Assembly (NCBI GenBank): GCA_028281495.1
Contig: JANQJU010000032.1
Coordinates: 1 to 64,000 of the forward strand
DNA length: 64,000 bases
Source: SAR324 cluster bacterium
Lineage (GTDB): Bacteria; SAR324; NAC60-12
Direction: 5' to 3'
The number at the start of each line of letters is the position of its first letter. Within the stretch, counting starts at the first letter, position 1. The notes beneath the pieces are model-generated. The model had not been told where the DNA came from. It worked only from the letters and a program-made list of their open reading frames with translations, and ran no database searches. The translations under genes were made by a program, and so were the position numbers. Positions 17,201 to 24,933 of the stretch are shown one piece after another.

Positions 17201-19113
17201 GGGAACGTGCCGGGCGCACTGCTCAATTGTTTGAAGGATAATTCAATGTCCTTCACAGCATTCCCGACGGTATCCGGTTGCTTCCAGCCAGTGACCGCAT
17301 GCCGTGGCTGGTTCATTATCTCAACGTGTTGGCCAGCGGCGATAAGGTCGATATCGATAATAGACGCCCCGCGGCCAGGGACATTTTGAGGCTGTTCCGT
17401 GGCTGGGTTCCAGGAGATGGGACTTGATGTCCACGGAAAAGTGCCGGTTAGTTTAATTTTAAGTCCGTCTTCCTTTGGGCCGGTTTTGGGCCGGGCATAG
17501 CGGATGGTAATGGAAGAAATCTTAATGCCGAAATGATCAATATCCGGATGAAGTGTACAACTGACCGCCTTGGTTTTGGTATCAATGGTAAGGGTCGTGC
17601 CGTCAGGGATCTTGAATTCCCCTAGTATCGTATCCCATGGATCCGGCAACTCGAAGTACTTGTTGCCTGTCAGCTCACCGACAAACCAGCTCATCAAAGT
17701 AGCAAGGCTTGGTGTGTGTTTAAAATTCAGCGTTAATTTGTGTTTTGATTCATTGTAAGAGCCACATATATCGATTTTTTTTCCGCCTATTGTGTCCGAG
17801 ATAGAGGCTTGGATTTCCTGAGAAGTGCCGAACTGACAAGCCAGATTAAAGTGGAATCCGTCCATCACAAAGTCTGCGGAGACTTTACCAGACCACTTAG
17901 GGGATTGACTGGAGTCATATTGCAGATGAAGTTTAACATCGGCTTTAAGATCATTGCCGTCCAGGTTCCAATGGCCGTCCACTTCACCGGTTAGTTCAAA
18001 GGTACTGTTCCCTTTGGAATAACTGTAATCGATTATCAGCAAGGCGATACTGAGGCTGTGCAAGGCACTAGGAAGGTGTTGGCTCCAATCGCTGATAAAG
18101 ATATCGGCAAGGTCGGTCACCGGCAGTGCATAACTGTAGTTTACGGGCTTAATGATACGATTGGTTTGATTACTCTTCTTATAATAAACATTCAGGTTTT
18201 TACAGGTTGCAGGAATGTTGATATTCCCGCTGAGCTGCCAGCTATTTTGACCAGTATTCAAGGTAAAGCCAATGTCCAAGGCTAGGTATTTTTCGATCAG
18301 CAAAGAGCACCTTACCGTGCCAATCGTCCTTCGCGGATAATGTGAAAAGATTAAATACAGCTTCTCAAGGGTCAAAACCCCATCAATCAAACTACCATTT
18401 TGAAGCGTCAAGGCTCCTTCCAGGTGCAGGCTTTTGGCTCCAGGATTGATGGAGCACTCAAAGTCGCTTAGTGATAAGCCGATATCAATGGGCAGGGATA
18501 GGCCCACATGTTTAAAGAATTTACTGATATTAAAACGACTGCCGCTGGGCTCCCGAATCGAGACAATTCCCCCCGGGAAGGTCACCGAGGCATCCAGCAC
18601 GAGAGCATCCCCCGAATTGTCACCAATCGTTGCCGAACCGTTTAAGGTCGCCGTAAACACCATGATTGGGCTTCCCGGCGCGGCGCATTGAAAGTAAACG
18701 GAATCTAAGGTCACATTTACAGTAGCGTTTCCCACCTCAAGTGAGATGAGGTTGATGCCCTTAGTTGTTTTTGACTTATTCAAAAGGACTAACGCATTGA
18801 CCTCAGATATCTTTTCAACCTGGGTGTTGAGGGTGAAGCCGACACTGGCGATGTCCAGGGCCACTCCATCGGTGGGGACGGTTACAGGGGGAATCAGCGA
18901 CCCCAGGAAGTTTCCTCCCAAAAGGCCCGTCAAATTGCTTAAGCTCGGGTTCGGTGGCAGGGTCAAGTCGGTGGTGATCGTTATCAAAACCAGATCTAAG
19001 TCGGGGTTGTCTGCCTCCTTTAGGGCGAGTTGGTAGATGTCTTTTCCGAGGGAAAGTATGCTCCCTTTTTGAAGGGAAGTATTTATCATACCATGCAAGG
19101 TCTTATCAGCCAC
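11203..19113 (-). CDS. 2636-aa DUF6603-like giant protein
   Basis: This very large protein has no signal peptide and no recognised catalytic domain. The first ~1000 residues are built of repeating beta-rich modules with phrases such as 'LP..L.SLSIALLIIDYSY', 'LKLTGTFPW' and 'LTIDTKTKAVSCTL'. Around residues 780-960 an aromatic/glycine-rich stretch (GGFYYAKLNG, GIGFRVGREIFWHSG, then Ala/Val-rich alternating strands) resembles the DUF6603 core of the divergent operon's 1482-aa protein. The remaining ~1600 residues are not assignable; a Gly/Pro linker (GGSSGGGPPQPAKP) lies near residue 2315. The start is GTG 19111-19113 with GGAGG five bases upstream. It follows the EEP gene by 11 bases. It may be an extracellular, surface or lipid-facing scaffold; function unknown. 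Confidence 0.7.
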   Translation of the reverse strand: MADKTLHGMINTSLQKGSILSLGKDIYQLALKEADNPDLDLVLITITTDLTLPPNPSLSNLTGLLGGNFLGSLIPPVTVPTDGVALDIASVGFTLNTQVEKISEVNALVLLNKSKTTKGINLISLEVGNATVNVTLDSVYFQCAAPGSPIMVFTATLNGSATIGDNSGDALVLDASVTFPGGIVSIREPSGSRFNISKFFKHVGLSLPIDIGLSLSDFECSINPGAKSLHLEGALTLQNGSLIDGVLTLEKLYLIFSHYPRRTIGTVRCSLLIEKYLALDIGFTLNTGQNSWQLSGNINIPATCKNLNVYYKKSNQTNRIIKPVNYSYALPVTDLADIFISDWSQHLPSALHSLSIALLIIDYSYSKGNSTFELTGEVDGHWNLDGNDLKADVKLHLQYDSSQSPKWSGKVSADFVMDGFHFNLACQFGTSQEIQASISDTIGGKKIDICGSYNESKHKLTLNFKHTPSLATLMSWFVGELTGNKYFELPDPWDTILGEFKIPDGTTLTIDTKTKAVSCTLHPDIDHFGIKISSITIRYARPKTGPKEDGLKIKLTGTFPWTSSPISWNPATEQPQNVPGRGASIIDIDLIAAGQHVEIMNQPRHAVTGWKQPDTVGNAVKDIELSFKQLSSAPGTFPEGLEFSKSAGWLLGAHATFLGQADVQFIFLDPLIYGLKVDVTTSKSNKKNNKLDLLAGLQAEILYRKVNKTVGEYAGSLTLPTKIRKIQYGTVHINLPSISVSIYTNGDFSFDIGFPHNLDFSHSFSVSADSFAGAGGFYYAKLNGLDPKSLPKITGKGGGVFNPVTEIGIGFRVGREIFWHSGPLSASASVMLEGLFQGVFAKYVSNNQAHEGEYYSIKAVLEVIGHIKGEVNFAIVKASLDVTAYIKASLKLTAYQKTQAKVTATVSVSITVSISLGLFSIHIHCHFSTTFHTQASFGTDRTAEEPWTLPKSTGSVFDEVAVGMSEAPVVASGRWQALTTTSKMPLQIDILPQATRDGSGQWYYIAQFAMNLDETVSSGQNTSYKNFITGIVTWALNSASTTPETTYSAALANKVTRNQIETLSKNLSAYSNNANENAPTESDLKALFTGLFQATISKPDTSVKQYRASFFPAFPGTTVDVTAGTITANSVLETALVKDHFGDTSFSEVQGMVLSDFIVLTLTNALKTALDGDAVPTDSTLVEISKIIQSLDKGLDSIAGQTTRFMLHGTRYNSSSLYSATGQQQPFSPLAISDNLLIHVSCPAGVWWDGAACDINLLTTDKTPIIFRPNQFTGHTLNTSEFTSLEILPAHKTVDKHFPITSGINTDKSSSIWHLPSTLINGLLSGKITPTDCTLWQVKPDTNGHIHNGKPTPIVDASWVMTVDFKIKKIPLPQAPGKGTEDMSNTYQLGMVNQLGLIRLEQLIGDIQAYKKGTLTTASVASLDISYTNGKDSTREANLLSVDDTNVFMMQSNFSTQTNPPNGMFLEVARGGPSSVDMSGFIYKIWTGGITNSGGYFLYCKGLPKTSFDGNGIAAVSLVITLTGRKKYMTGVMLEDAVNSYDNLYVAESGKSVTHATLPPGKLGLRLTRTAPPPPISGNLKYGNTLDHLYNIITATLTNMGTSTKIHDTYERNTPVTISPKNKSQQDLNTWYYDHVFKCIPAFAHDGSGKPPSPMNPYQYVGTAPEFTTLPTDLFGNQWDALNLSLPTGSTISYTDPVISLKQLPYLHIDYTFGSLSGSNGNPPIHCIFLNFNFDMPTYGNGSGDIPLSHRVTDCEVYAKAIWQLSNNTKASISTTFTSQVNDTDLEKKILTILNEIYTTLDTKPAPPPSTITKNISVPIKGDINAQVTFPLSVSLIIKRTNYVDTAFRDNPAVTSSTVQLPPQMVVHNSTSKQNDLKPFATNFETIFSGMKLAVGVIDNSGAQVNDHQIWVVRFGTGNIEVAFNQSIYYYYAPKPLSNKLQSRDKIAVDTLTSSFTIDSSTTSSVSANNVDLDAEMRAFLKEIDTMFTPEMFVNAAIISPSAVSALSTAKQKLALKFTDYVKGLDPNSIGSAEALRSATEMYRQECLIELSNFYKMSSVAIVKTNANSNLASSFKMNFLGTPQAAGVDDHGVTMTTGKAPIATSSQSTYMPIGIFPKKAREQSFYHAKLNFHLTALEHNFRKPIELGGSTYELGSWLKFVKNPSSIPIGSVDIPIPLRTFPSTPRLDRQYATDLANIESSADQNTLMELAKSWSLNGSYHHHFVAQDSLSLTVDLGKVAEHHSGTSTHGKSHTKDLLDTLVQFKTLYPQLKAELDKIRAEKDPSPKQTNMSNALESFATLVGDVADCSWDILGSNAGGSSGGGPPQPAKPTSKFEILEGVDSKGFPLKPEDPWRAIVSMDGPSNELGFFPQLQIPGYETVIDPSKPLPTNGVAYHFTTTEGKGYLLAHNAEFLSKRIVAAAPVATDIPSKTPLNILMSQTGNLTMQIIRNKELPTDFWYTTPEVTYKSPLSPLLVSDTVINMAGLGVANGVATNRTLDQHLIHFFDELLKSYTTPQGEEDGYFQTVVTFNYPSTMSQNFSLQPISIPITFRLSTAVSYGSQASPISKSTYVSSLNAIISHWIKSHYGTVDKLNSNQNILGSWFNFDISLFSSKSATGDPILRLKRVELPSKYILP

Positions 19114-19124
19114 TATTCCTCCGC

Positions 19125-20483
19125 TTATTGCAGCTCTAATTTAATTCTCAAGGGCAGGTGGTCGCTAATGAGTGAAAAATATAAAAGCTGCATGATCTCT
19201 AAATCAGGTTGAACATTTCTATTTAAATAACTTATCAACTTCCTCGCATTTGGATTTGCCTGATTCTTAAAGTATTTCATTGCTAGATCTCTCAATTCCG
19301 TTTTTTCAAATAATGGTTTCATTAAAGAATCAATATTCGTATTCATTTGATGAGGTATGTTTATTAAAATGGTGCCTTTACCAATTGGAACACCAGAGGA
19401 ACTGCTACAATTAGTAAACAATACATCAAGAGGAGCTCCATTTTTACATTCACCATTTTCTGGTTTGAATCTTGTCTCTTGATAGGCACTTTTTGCAGGA
19501 CTCCATGTTAAATTCGAATAACCTTTTCCTGCTAGTAATGCATTGTATATCGACGTTATATCGTTTCCATTTATAATATTAAAGTCTCCAGCCAGAATAA
19601 CATTATTTTCCTCAATTTCTTTGGCTAGGACAGCGAGGTTTGCGCCATATATAGCGGTGTGATTGTCAGTACCCACCGCACGATGTCCATGATACGTTAG
19701 TAAGCATATGCCTGCTCTACCAAAATTAATTCTTACCTTACAGGGCCTGCGGGCACCAAAATCAGTTACCTCTGCCGCGGTTTTCACAGCAATTTGGTTG
19801 GAGGATGGACTACTAATATTTAAAGAAGTACGTACAATCTTTTCGGCAGCTGCTACAGTACGACATGCCTGTTTCACAAAGTTTAGTTTAAGGCCAGGAT
19901 TAGGAAAGTCTAATGTTGATGTAACAGTTGCGAATGGAACACTACTACTAGAATCCGCTTTAACTACACCACAGGACTGATAACAATGATCCATATAGCC
20001 TTCATACGATTGCGTCGCATAGTCAGGCTGTATACAAAAACGCTTTCTTATTATTAATCCGTACCCTTCTGTATATTCATCATTTAATATTGATGAAACT
20101 TTAGTAGCTCTTTTTTCTAAATCTTCCTCACCTCTTAATTTTAGATGATCATCAGTAGGTGAATATGCTGGTATGAAGTCAAATAAGTACGGATCGTTTG
20201 ACGAAATTTTATTCAACGATGTAACGATATTATTTAACATTTGTAAACCGCCAAACTTCAGCTCTTGTATTACCATCACGTCAATTTGAAACTTGATTAT
20301 CAGGAGTTTTATAAAAGTAGAAATACTATTGGCTAGTGAGGTTTCTATTCCTTTTAATTTGGCTTCGTCACCCTCTTTTGGAGCATGTCCATATTTTGCT
20401 TGAAAAATTGTCGTAGCCTTTTGTCGATAGAGGCCCATATTCTCTATGTTCCAAACGACAATGGTGCAAGTAGGATTGGCCAT
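19125..20483 (-). CDS. Endonuclease/exonuclease/phosphatase (DNase I-like, EEP) family protein
   Basis: The 452-aa protein has the EEP fold signature in order: WNIEN (Asn12/Asn15), IQELK with the metal-binding Glu74, a histidine in TYHGHR, GDFNI (Asp and Asn of the active site) and the C-terminal SDH (440-442). These residues hydrolyse phosphodiesters in DNases, sphingomyelinases and inositol phosphatases; the substrate class cannot be told here. There is no signal peptide. The start ATG 20481-20483 is one base after the upstream stop and is preceded by GGAGGAGG, so it is translationally coupled to the 1189-aa gene. A second EEP protein starts the coding part of the divergent operon just after its lipoprotein (24934-26376). 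Confidence 0.85.
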   Translation of the reverse strand: MANPTCTIVVWNIENMGLYRQKATTIFQAKYGHAPKEGDEAKLKGIETSLANSISTFIKLLIIKFQIDVMVIQELKFGGLQMLNNIVTSLNKISSNDPYLFDFIPAYSPTDDHLKLRGEEDLEKRATKVSSILNDEYTEGYGLIIRKRFCIQPDYATQSYEGYMDHCYQSCGVVKADSSSSVPFATVTSTLDFPNPGLKLNFVKQACRTVAAAEKIVRTSLNISSPSSNQIAVKTAAEVTDFGARRPCKVRINFGRAGICLLTYHGHRAVGTDNHTAIYGANLAVLAKEIEENNVILAGDFNIINGNDITSIYNALLAGKGYSNLTWSPAKSAYQETRFKPENGECKNGAPLDVLFTNCSSSSGVPIGKGTILINIPHQMNTNIDSLMKPLFEKTELRDLAMKYFKNQANPNARKLISYLNRNVQPDLEIMQLLYFSLISDHLPLRIKLELQ

Positions 20484-20484
20484 C

Positions 20485-23400
20485 TCAGTTTCCTCCTCCA
20501 GCAGTCTGTTTCACGTAACCGCCGAACCAACTTAAAGTGGGCTTTACGACCTCGCCTGCGGTTGCTGGCTTTCCCATGAGGACCACATTGGTGGTGCCTG
20601 CTGGAGGAAACGAGAGGTCCAGAACCGTCAGAGCGATGCTCTCAAAGATCAGGTAAAAGAGTTCCGGCATGTTGCTGGTTTTATTCAGGACAATGTCTTT
20701 TGCACCGAACTTTAACACCCCCTCCAGGTCAAAGTTTAGGCTCACTCCACCAGGGCCCGAGAGCTTGAACTGGGGCGAGGCTTTGACGTTGCCGGAGCCT
20801 CCCGGTTCCCAGACCAGCATCATCGTAGCCGAGATGACACCGCTGGAGGCCAACGATCCCTGTCCCCCCAGATCCACATCGAATTCAAGCGCATACCAGG
20901 GCTTTCCTTTGGCAGGATTGGTGAAAGAAATACCGCGAGGTGTGCTGGTTTCCAGCAAACGGTAGCCTTGGTCCGCAGGCGTTGCGTTGCCTGTTGCCTG
21001 AACAAAGCTTTTCAGTTTCATGGGAAACTGCGCCGCTAAAGAGCCAAGGCGGACAAAGTTGAGGCCAAAACCTGCCTGTTGGCCTGCCTTCACTGCTCTG
21101 GTTTCATTCAGTTCTAGCGTGAGGCTCGAAGTGTTGAGATCGTACTTATTTTTAATGCCCTTCTGTATGGTAACGATCATGGAAAGGCCGTGATAAAGCA
21201 GGCTCTCGTAGGAAAGCAGGTCAAAAGTTTTATCGTTTAAGAAGCGGAAGCTTCCTCGAAGTGCAAATATCGCCACATAGGGAGACGTTTGAGAGGCCTG
21301 CGTCACACTCATGGAGGCTGAGGTGATCTTGTTGCAATTGAAGGCATTGCTGGAGAGGTAAAAATTGCTAACCGTGCCTTGGGCCGTCGAAAACGTGTAG
21401 GAAGACACCTTGTCTATCAGGTGATAGCTGCCGATCAGTATGATGTTGTTGACGCCACTCTCCGAACCTCCGGGGTTGTATTGCTGAACCTTGTCTCCAA
21501 AAAACTCATCCAGTACCAACATGGATTTGTTGGCAAAATGAGTCATGGCTGCTTTCTGGAAAACAACCTCAAGGGTGAGCACTTTGAAGTCCGGACCGCT
21601 CACACCGGGAATATAGGTGGGCGGACGCTTCGCATAGGAACCGTATTTGGGATCGACGTAATGGACCAAACCAAAAAAAGGGCTGTTGAGGTTATAGGGA
21701 CCTTGGGGAACCGGTTGGACGTGATTCACTTCGTTCCCCAGGTGATGGGCGTAAACGGTGCCGCTTATATCGGTCAGGAGTGCTCTGATATCCACGGGTA
21801 AGGTGTCCACCTGCATATCGATGGGCACCTTCAAAGCGAGAAAGCCGTTCCAGTTGCGATTGTCGATGATCTCGGTGCAAAATTCCTTAAGGCTTGTCAC
21901 CCCAGCCCCCCCATCATAAAGCGTTTCTGCTTCTTCCAGATAATTCACGAGCCAGCCTGAAAGAAAATTGCCGGTGGGATCTGTAGTGGTGTCGTTAAAT
22001 TCACCATACTGCGTCCAGAGTTCAGGTCTTTTTGCCATTTGTTTGATGGTGGTGTTGCCTGACTTGAAGATAAAGACGTTTGTGTACTCGCCAGGCGTCG
22101 TGTGGCGAGGCATCGAATCCAGAGTGAAGCTCCACTGATCCATTTCAACGGTAAACGTACAATTATCGAGGTTGCTATTTACGTTTGCTGTGATGACAAG
22201 GAACTGTTGATTCGTCAGAAAGGCTTGTTGCACGGGCGTGGGAATTTGCGGATCTGTAGCAAGACCAGCAGCACTACCAAATTCAACATTGATCTGGGTG
22301 ATGACAACACTTTGCTGCTTGTGAGGGGGCACTTTGCTTTTGACCGTGGGCACTTTCGCAATGCTGATACCGGTCCACTTGTCTCCGACGAAAGTCGCCT
22401 GATAACCTTGGGGAGTGAGGGTGTACACTGGCCCCGTGTCACTTGGCAGCTGGTTGGAGGATCCCAAAGCCTCGATCTGTTTCTGACGCGTCGGGTTAAG
22501 GCACTGGAATTCAAAGGCGTTCACATATTTCGCAAATTGGCCAAACCCGCTTGAAGCCTGAACCACCGCTCCATAGGGCACCATGGGGAACAAGACGTTA
22601 TTGCCACCTGAAAGGTTTTTAAGGCTCAATTCATGGTAGGACAATTCTTTATCATCCGCGCCCTGAACGCTTTTATACTTAAAAAAGGGAGACCTATCGC
22701 CTTCCGAATAGTAGGGGCTTTTCGCATTTGACCCACTCGGTACTATGGAAGCCCAAGCCGTGGTGTACTGAACCGGCTTTGTTGTCTGTAGTTTGAATGC
22801 CACGTTGGGATACTTCAAACCTTTAGAGCCTGCCTCTGGGCTTACAGACACATGTCCAGACTCACCCGGAGTAAATTTTATTTGATCTGCATTTTGGAAC
22901 TCAACCACCTCGGTACCGGATAAACCGCAAAGCAACTTGCCTGACGTCGCAAGGCCATCAATAGTCATTGCATAAGAACCTGTGGGCGTTAGGTACCCCC
23001 AGCCATCAAGTGCACAATTGAAAGCAAAGTGGAAGGTACCACTTTCTGGTGGAAGTCCCTGTCCCCGTTTCAAAATTGGGGAAAGCTTCACGTAATCCCC
23101 ATGGACCGTCCTGAAAGCGCTCTGAAGGGATGGCTGACTATTGACGGTTACTTCGAGATAGCCGTTTCCGGGAGCCAATGGATTGAAATAAAGTTTCCCT
23201 TCCTTTCCATTCAGCACGTTAGGGGCTTTGAACAAGGGATACTTCAGGACCGATGACTGAAGGTGACCCACATCACCAAGAACATCCTCTTGGTTCAACT
23301 GAAGGCTATAATTGAAACGAGGGGCTGCCTCCTGATCCGCTACGTCGAGTGTGGCATTGTTGAGCAAGCAAATCCGCCCTGGTGCATAATTTTTGCTGCT

Positions 23401-24054
23401 CTCAGCAGCCAAAGGAATCCCAAAAACCTGGAATGAACTCGAACTATTCGGGTTGTTCAGAGTGAGCAAACGGCTACCATTTTGACCAAGCGTAATGCTG
23501 ACCGAATCGCTTTCGCTTGTGATTGCCAACGTGTATCCCAACGGACCCGAGCCGATTGTAAAATGTTTTTTTAAATTGCTTGGAGTCACATAGATGCCAT
23601 GGTTAATGACAACACTTGGCAAAGAAGGAGAAATTGGCGTGGCATGCAAATCGGGAAGAGTGATACTTCCTTCACCAAACTGTCTAGTTTTGATGTTTAA
23701 GGGAAGTTGAACGGCATTCTTAATCTCGTCAGAGATTTTAGAAGGTTCATCAATCCAAGTGATGAAGCTGTTATTGTTATATGGGGGTTTTAGGTTAAGG
23801 TGCTGAATCTCATTCAGTATTTTACTGTAATCACTAAAGGTTGAACCGAAAAAATAGAATTGAACAGTCGTTATACTGCCGCTCGTACAATCGGTGATTA
23901 GATCGAATAACGTTGTCGGGGTGGTTTGTAATTCTTTGGGGATACAGTAAATAGCAGTCTGCGGATTTTTGCCAGTTAGAGTAGGATACAGTAGAAAGGC
24001 TCCTGCAACTCCACTAGGTTGATATGACGTTAACAATAGATTTTCCACAGTCAT
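20485..24054 (-). CDS. 1189-aa protein of unknown function, first gene of the minus-strand giant operon
   Basis: This is a large soluble-looking protein without a signal peptide or membrane segments. I recognise no named domain. From memory, the stretch WNGFLALKVPIDMQVDTLP...ALLTDISGTVYAHHLGNEVN (about residues 775-815) recalls large bacterial and fungal proteins encoded beside DUF6603 genes. The C-terminal third (about 1030-1170) is beta-rich with SGVISATMMLVWEPGG and FDLEGVLKFGAKDIVL, like the DUF6603 modules of its neighbour. Upstream of ATG 24052-24054 there is only a weak ribosome site (GG). The next gene starts one base after its stop. It heads the operon and faces the divergent control region. 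Confidence 0.65.
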   Translation of the reverse strand: MTVENLLLTSYQPSGVAGAFLLYPTLTGKNPQTAIYCIPKELQTTPTTLFDLITDCTSGSITTVQFYFFGSTFSDYSKILNEIQHLNLKPPYNNNSFITWIDEPSKISDEIKNAVQLPLNIKTRQFGEGSITLPDLHATPISPSLPSVVINHGIYVTPSNLKKHFTIGSGPLGYTLAITSESDSVSITLGQNGSRLLTLNNPNSSSSFQVFGIPLAAESSKNYAPGRICLLNNATLDVADQEAAPRFNYSLQLNQEDVLGDVGHLQSSVLKYPLFKAPNVLNGKEGKLYFNPLAPGNGYLEVTVNSQPSLQSAFRTVHGDYVKLSPILKRGQGLPPESGTFHFAFNCALDGWGYLTPTGSYAMTIDGLATSGKLLCGLSGTEVVEFQNADQIKFTPGESGHVSVSPEAGSKGLKYPNVAFKLQTTKPVQYTTAWASIVPSGSNAKSPYYSEGDRSPFFKYKSVQGADDKELSYHELSLKNLSGGNNVLFPMVPYGAVVQASSGFGQFAKYVNAFEFQCLNPTRQKQIEALGSSNQLPSDTGPVYTLTPQGYQATFVGDKWTGISIAKVPTVKSKVPPHKQQSVVITQINVEFGSAAGLATDPQIPTPVQQAFLTNQQFLVITANVNSNLDNCTFTVEMDQWSFTLDSMPRHTTPGEYTNVFIFKSGNTTIKQMAKRPELWTQYGEFNDTTTDPTGNFLSGWLVNYLEEAETLYDGGAGVTSLKEFCTEIIDNRNWNGFLALKVPIDMQVDTLPVDIRALLTDISGTVYAHHLGNEVNHVQPVPQGPYNLNSPFFGLVHYVDPKYGSYAKRPPTYIPGVSGPDFKVLTLEVVFQKAAMTHFANKSMLVLDEFFGDKVQQYNPGGSESGVNNIILIGSYHLIDKVSSYTFSTAQGTVSNFYLSSNAFNCNKITSASMSVTQASQTSPYVAIFALRGSFRFLNDKTFDLLSYESLLYHGLSMIVTIQKGIKNKYDLNTSSLTLELNETRAVKAGQQAGFGLNFVRLGSLAAQFPMKLKSFVQATGNATPADQGYRLLETSTPRGISFTNPAKGKPWYALEFDVDLGGQGSLASSGVISATMMLVWEPGGSGNVKASPQFKLSGPGGVSLNFDLEGVLKFGAKDIVLNKTSNMPELFYLIFESIALTVLDLSFPPAGTTNVVLMGKPATAGEVVKPTLSWFGGYVKQTAGGGN

Positions 24055-24529
24055 GTTACCATACTGGTGTCAGGTTTGGGTATGAAAGCATAAACTTGCC
24101 TTTTGTACACCAAATTAGAGAACTATGTCTATCTGTCCATATAATGGTAAATTTGATTCAAAATCCTCCCTGTTTATATATCAAGTCAAGCTAATAAATT
24201 TTTGTATTTACGTTTTTTGGGGATAAGTTCCTAGCGGATTATTTGTAGTGCTGTAAGCGCGCGTTGATCTGAATATTTAGCTCGGGTACCGAGTTTATTG
24301 GATAAGTGTGCTGATAAGAATTTTCTCTAAGGTTATCACAGTGAAGTAGTGAATGAGAAGTTTTGTTGTAACTATTCTCTTTTCAATCAAATCGCTAACA
24401 AAACGGTTGAACATCGCTAACAAAACGATTGATTAATGCCTTGTTGGAGAGTAGAGACAATTGAGTGAGTCGTGTGCGAGCTTCGAGAAGAAGCTTCAAA
24501 GTTATCTTGGTTTGTTAGAAGGAGCAGTC
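24055..24529. promoter_or_regulatory. 475-bp divergent control region between the two giant-protein operons
   Basis: This non-coding, AT-rich gap must hold promoters for both operons. It contains the direct repeats annotated separately and a small stem AGCTTC (24479-24484) / GAAGCT (24490-24495) in the leader of the lipoprotein gene. I see no -35/-10 pair good enough to call on either strand. Confidence 0.5.
24391..24432. repeat. Two 20-bp direct repeats, 22-bp period, upstream of the plus-strand operon
   Basis: ATCGCTAACAAAACGGTTGA (24391-24410) and the copy with A for G at position 16 (24413-24432) are spaced exactly two helical turns apart. They lie 98-139 bases upstream of the lipoprotein start. 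The same-face spacing suggests cooperative binding sites of a regulator. Confidence 0.6.
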
Positions 24530-24925
24530 ATGGCAAGGAAATATTGGAAAGTACAATTTCGTGTCGTTAATTTTATTCTCCCTCTTGCACTGCTGATGGC
24601 GTGTCGGACCGCGACCGATCCGGGGGACTTAAACGTGAAAAACAACCTCAATGTCGGAGGGGAAATTTTTGGAAAAGTCCATGTGATCAAGACGTACACG
24701 ATTGGCTCGAGTTATGACGATAACAAAGACCCCGTGCGTCTGACCATGACGAAAGTCGCGGACAGTGTGTGTTTTTTGACTGGGGTGTGGGGAAATTTCA
24801 ACAAAACAAGCCGGATCGTGAAAATCGAGCAGTCGGGCGAGAACTGGGTGTTTGTTCGTGAGGATACCGGTTCCGATAAAGTGCAAGGCACTGCCATGTG
24901 CATTGGAAAAGCCGAAGAAAAGTAG
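24530..24925 (+). CDS. Small lipoprotein with fibre-like neck and C-terminal beta domain
   Basis: The chosen ATG 24530-24532 has GGAG six bases upstream; a longer frame from 24461 has no ribosome site. The 131-aa product has a charged start, a hydrophobic core (FILPLALL) and a lipobox-like LLMAC, so it is probably lipidated on Cys25 and membrane-anchored. After it, LNVKNNLNVGGEIFG looks like the triple-beta-strand registers found in phage-tail and other trimeric fibres. The last ~75 residues (CFLTGVWGNF...ENWVF...TAMC) look like a small disulfide-linked beta-sandwich seen in secreted bacterial proteins (from memory). It is the first gene of the seven-gene operon; the EEP start follows after 8 bases. 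It might tether the complex to the cell surface (inference). Confidence 0.7.
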   Translation: MARKYWKVQFRVVNFILPLALLMACRTATDPGDLNVKNNLNVGGEIFGKVHVIKTYTIGSSYDDNKDPVRLTMTKVADSVCFLTGVWGNFNKTSRIVKIEQSGENWVFVREDTGSDKVQGTAMCIGKAEEK

Positions 24926-24933
24926 AGGTACCG

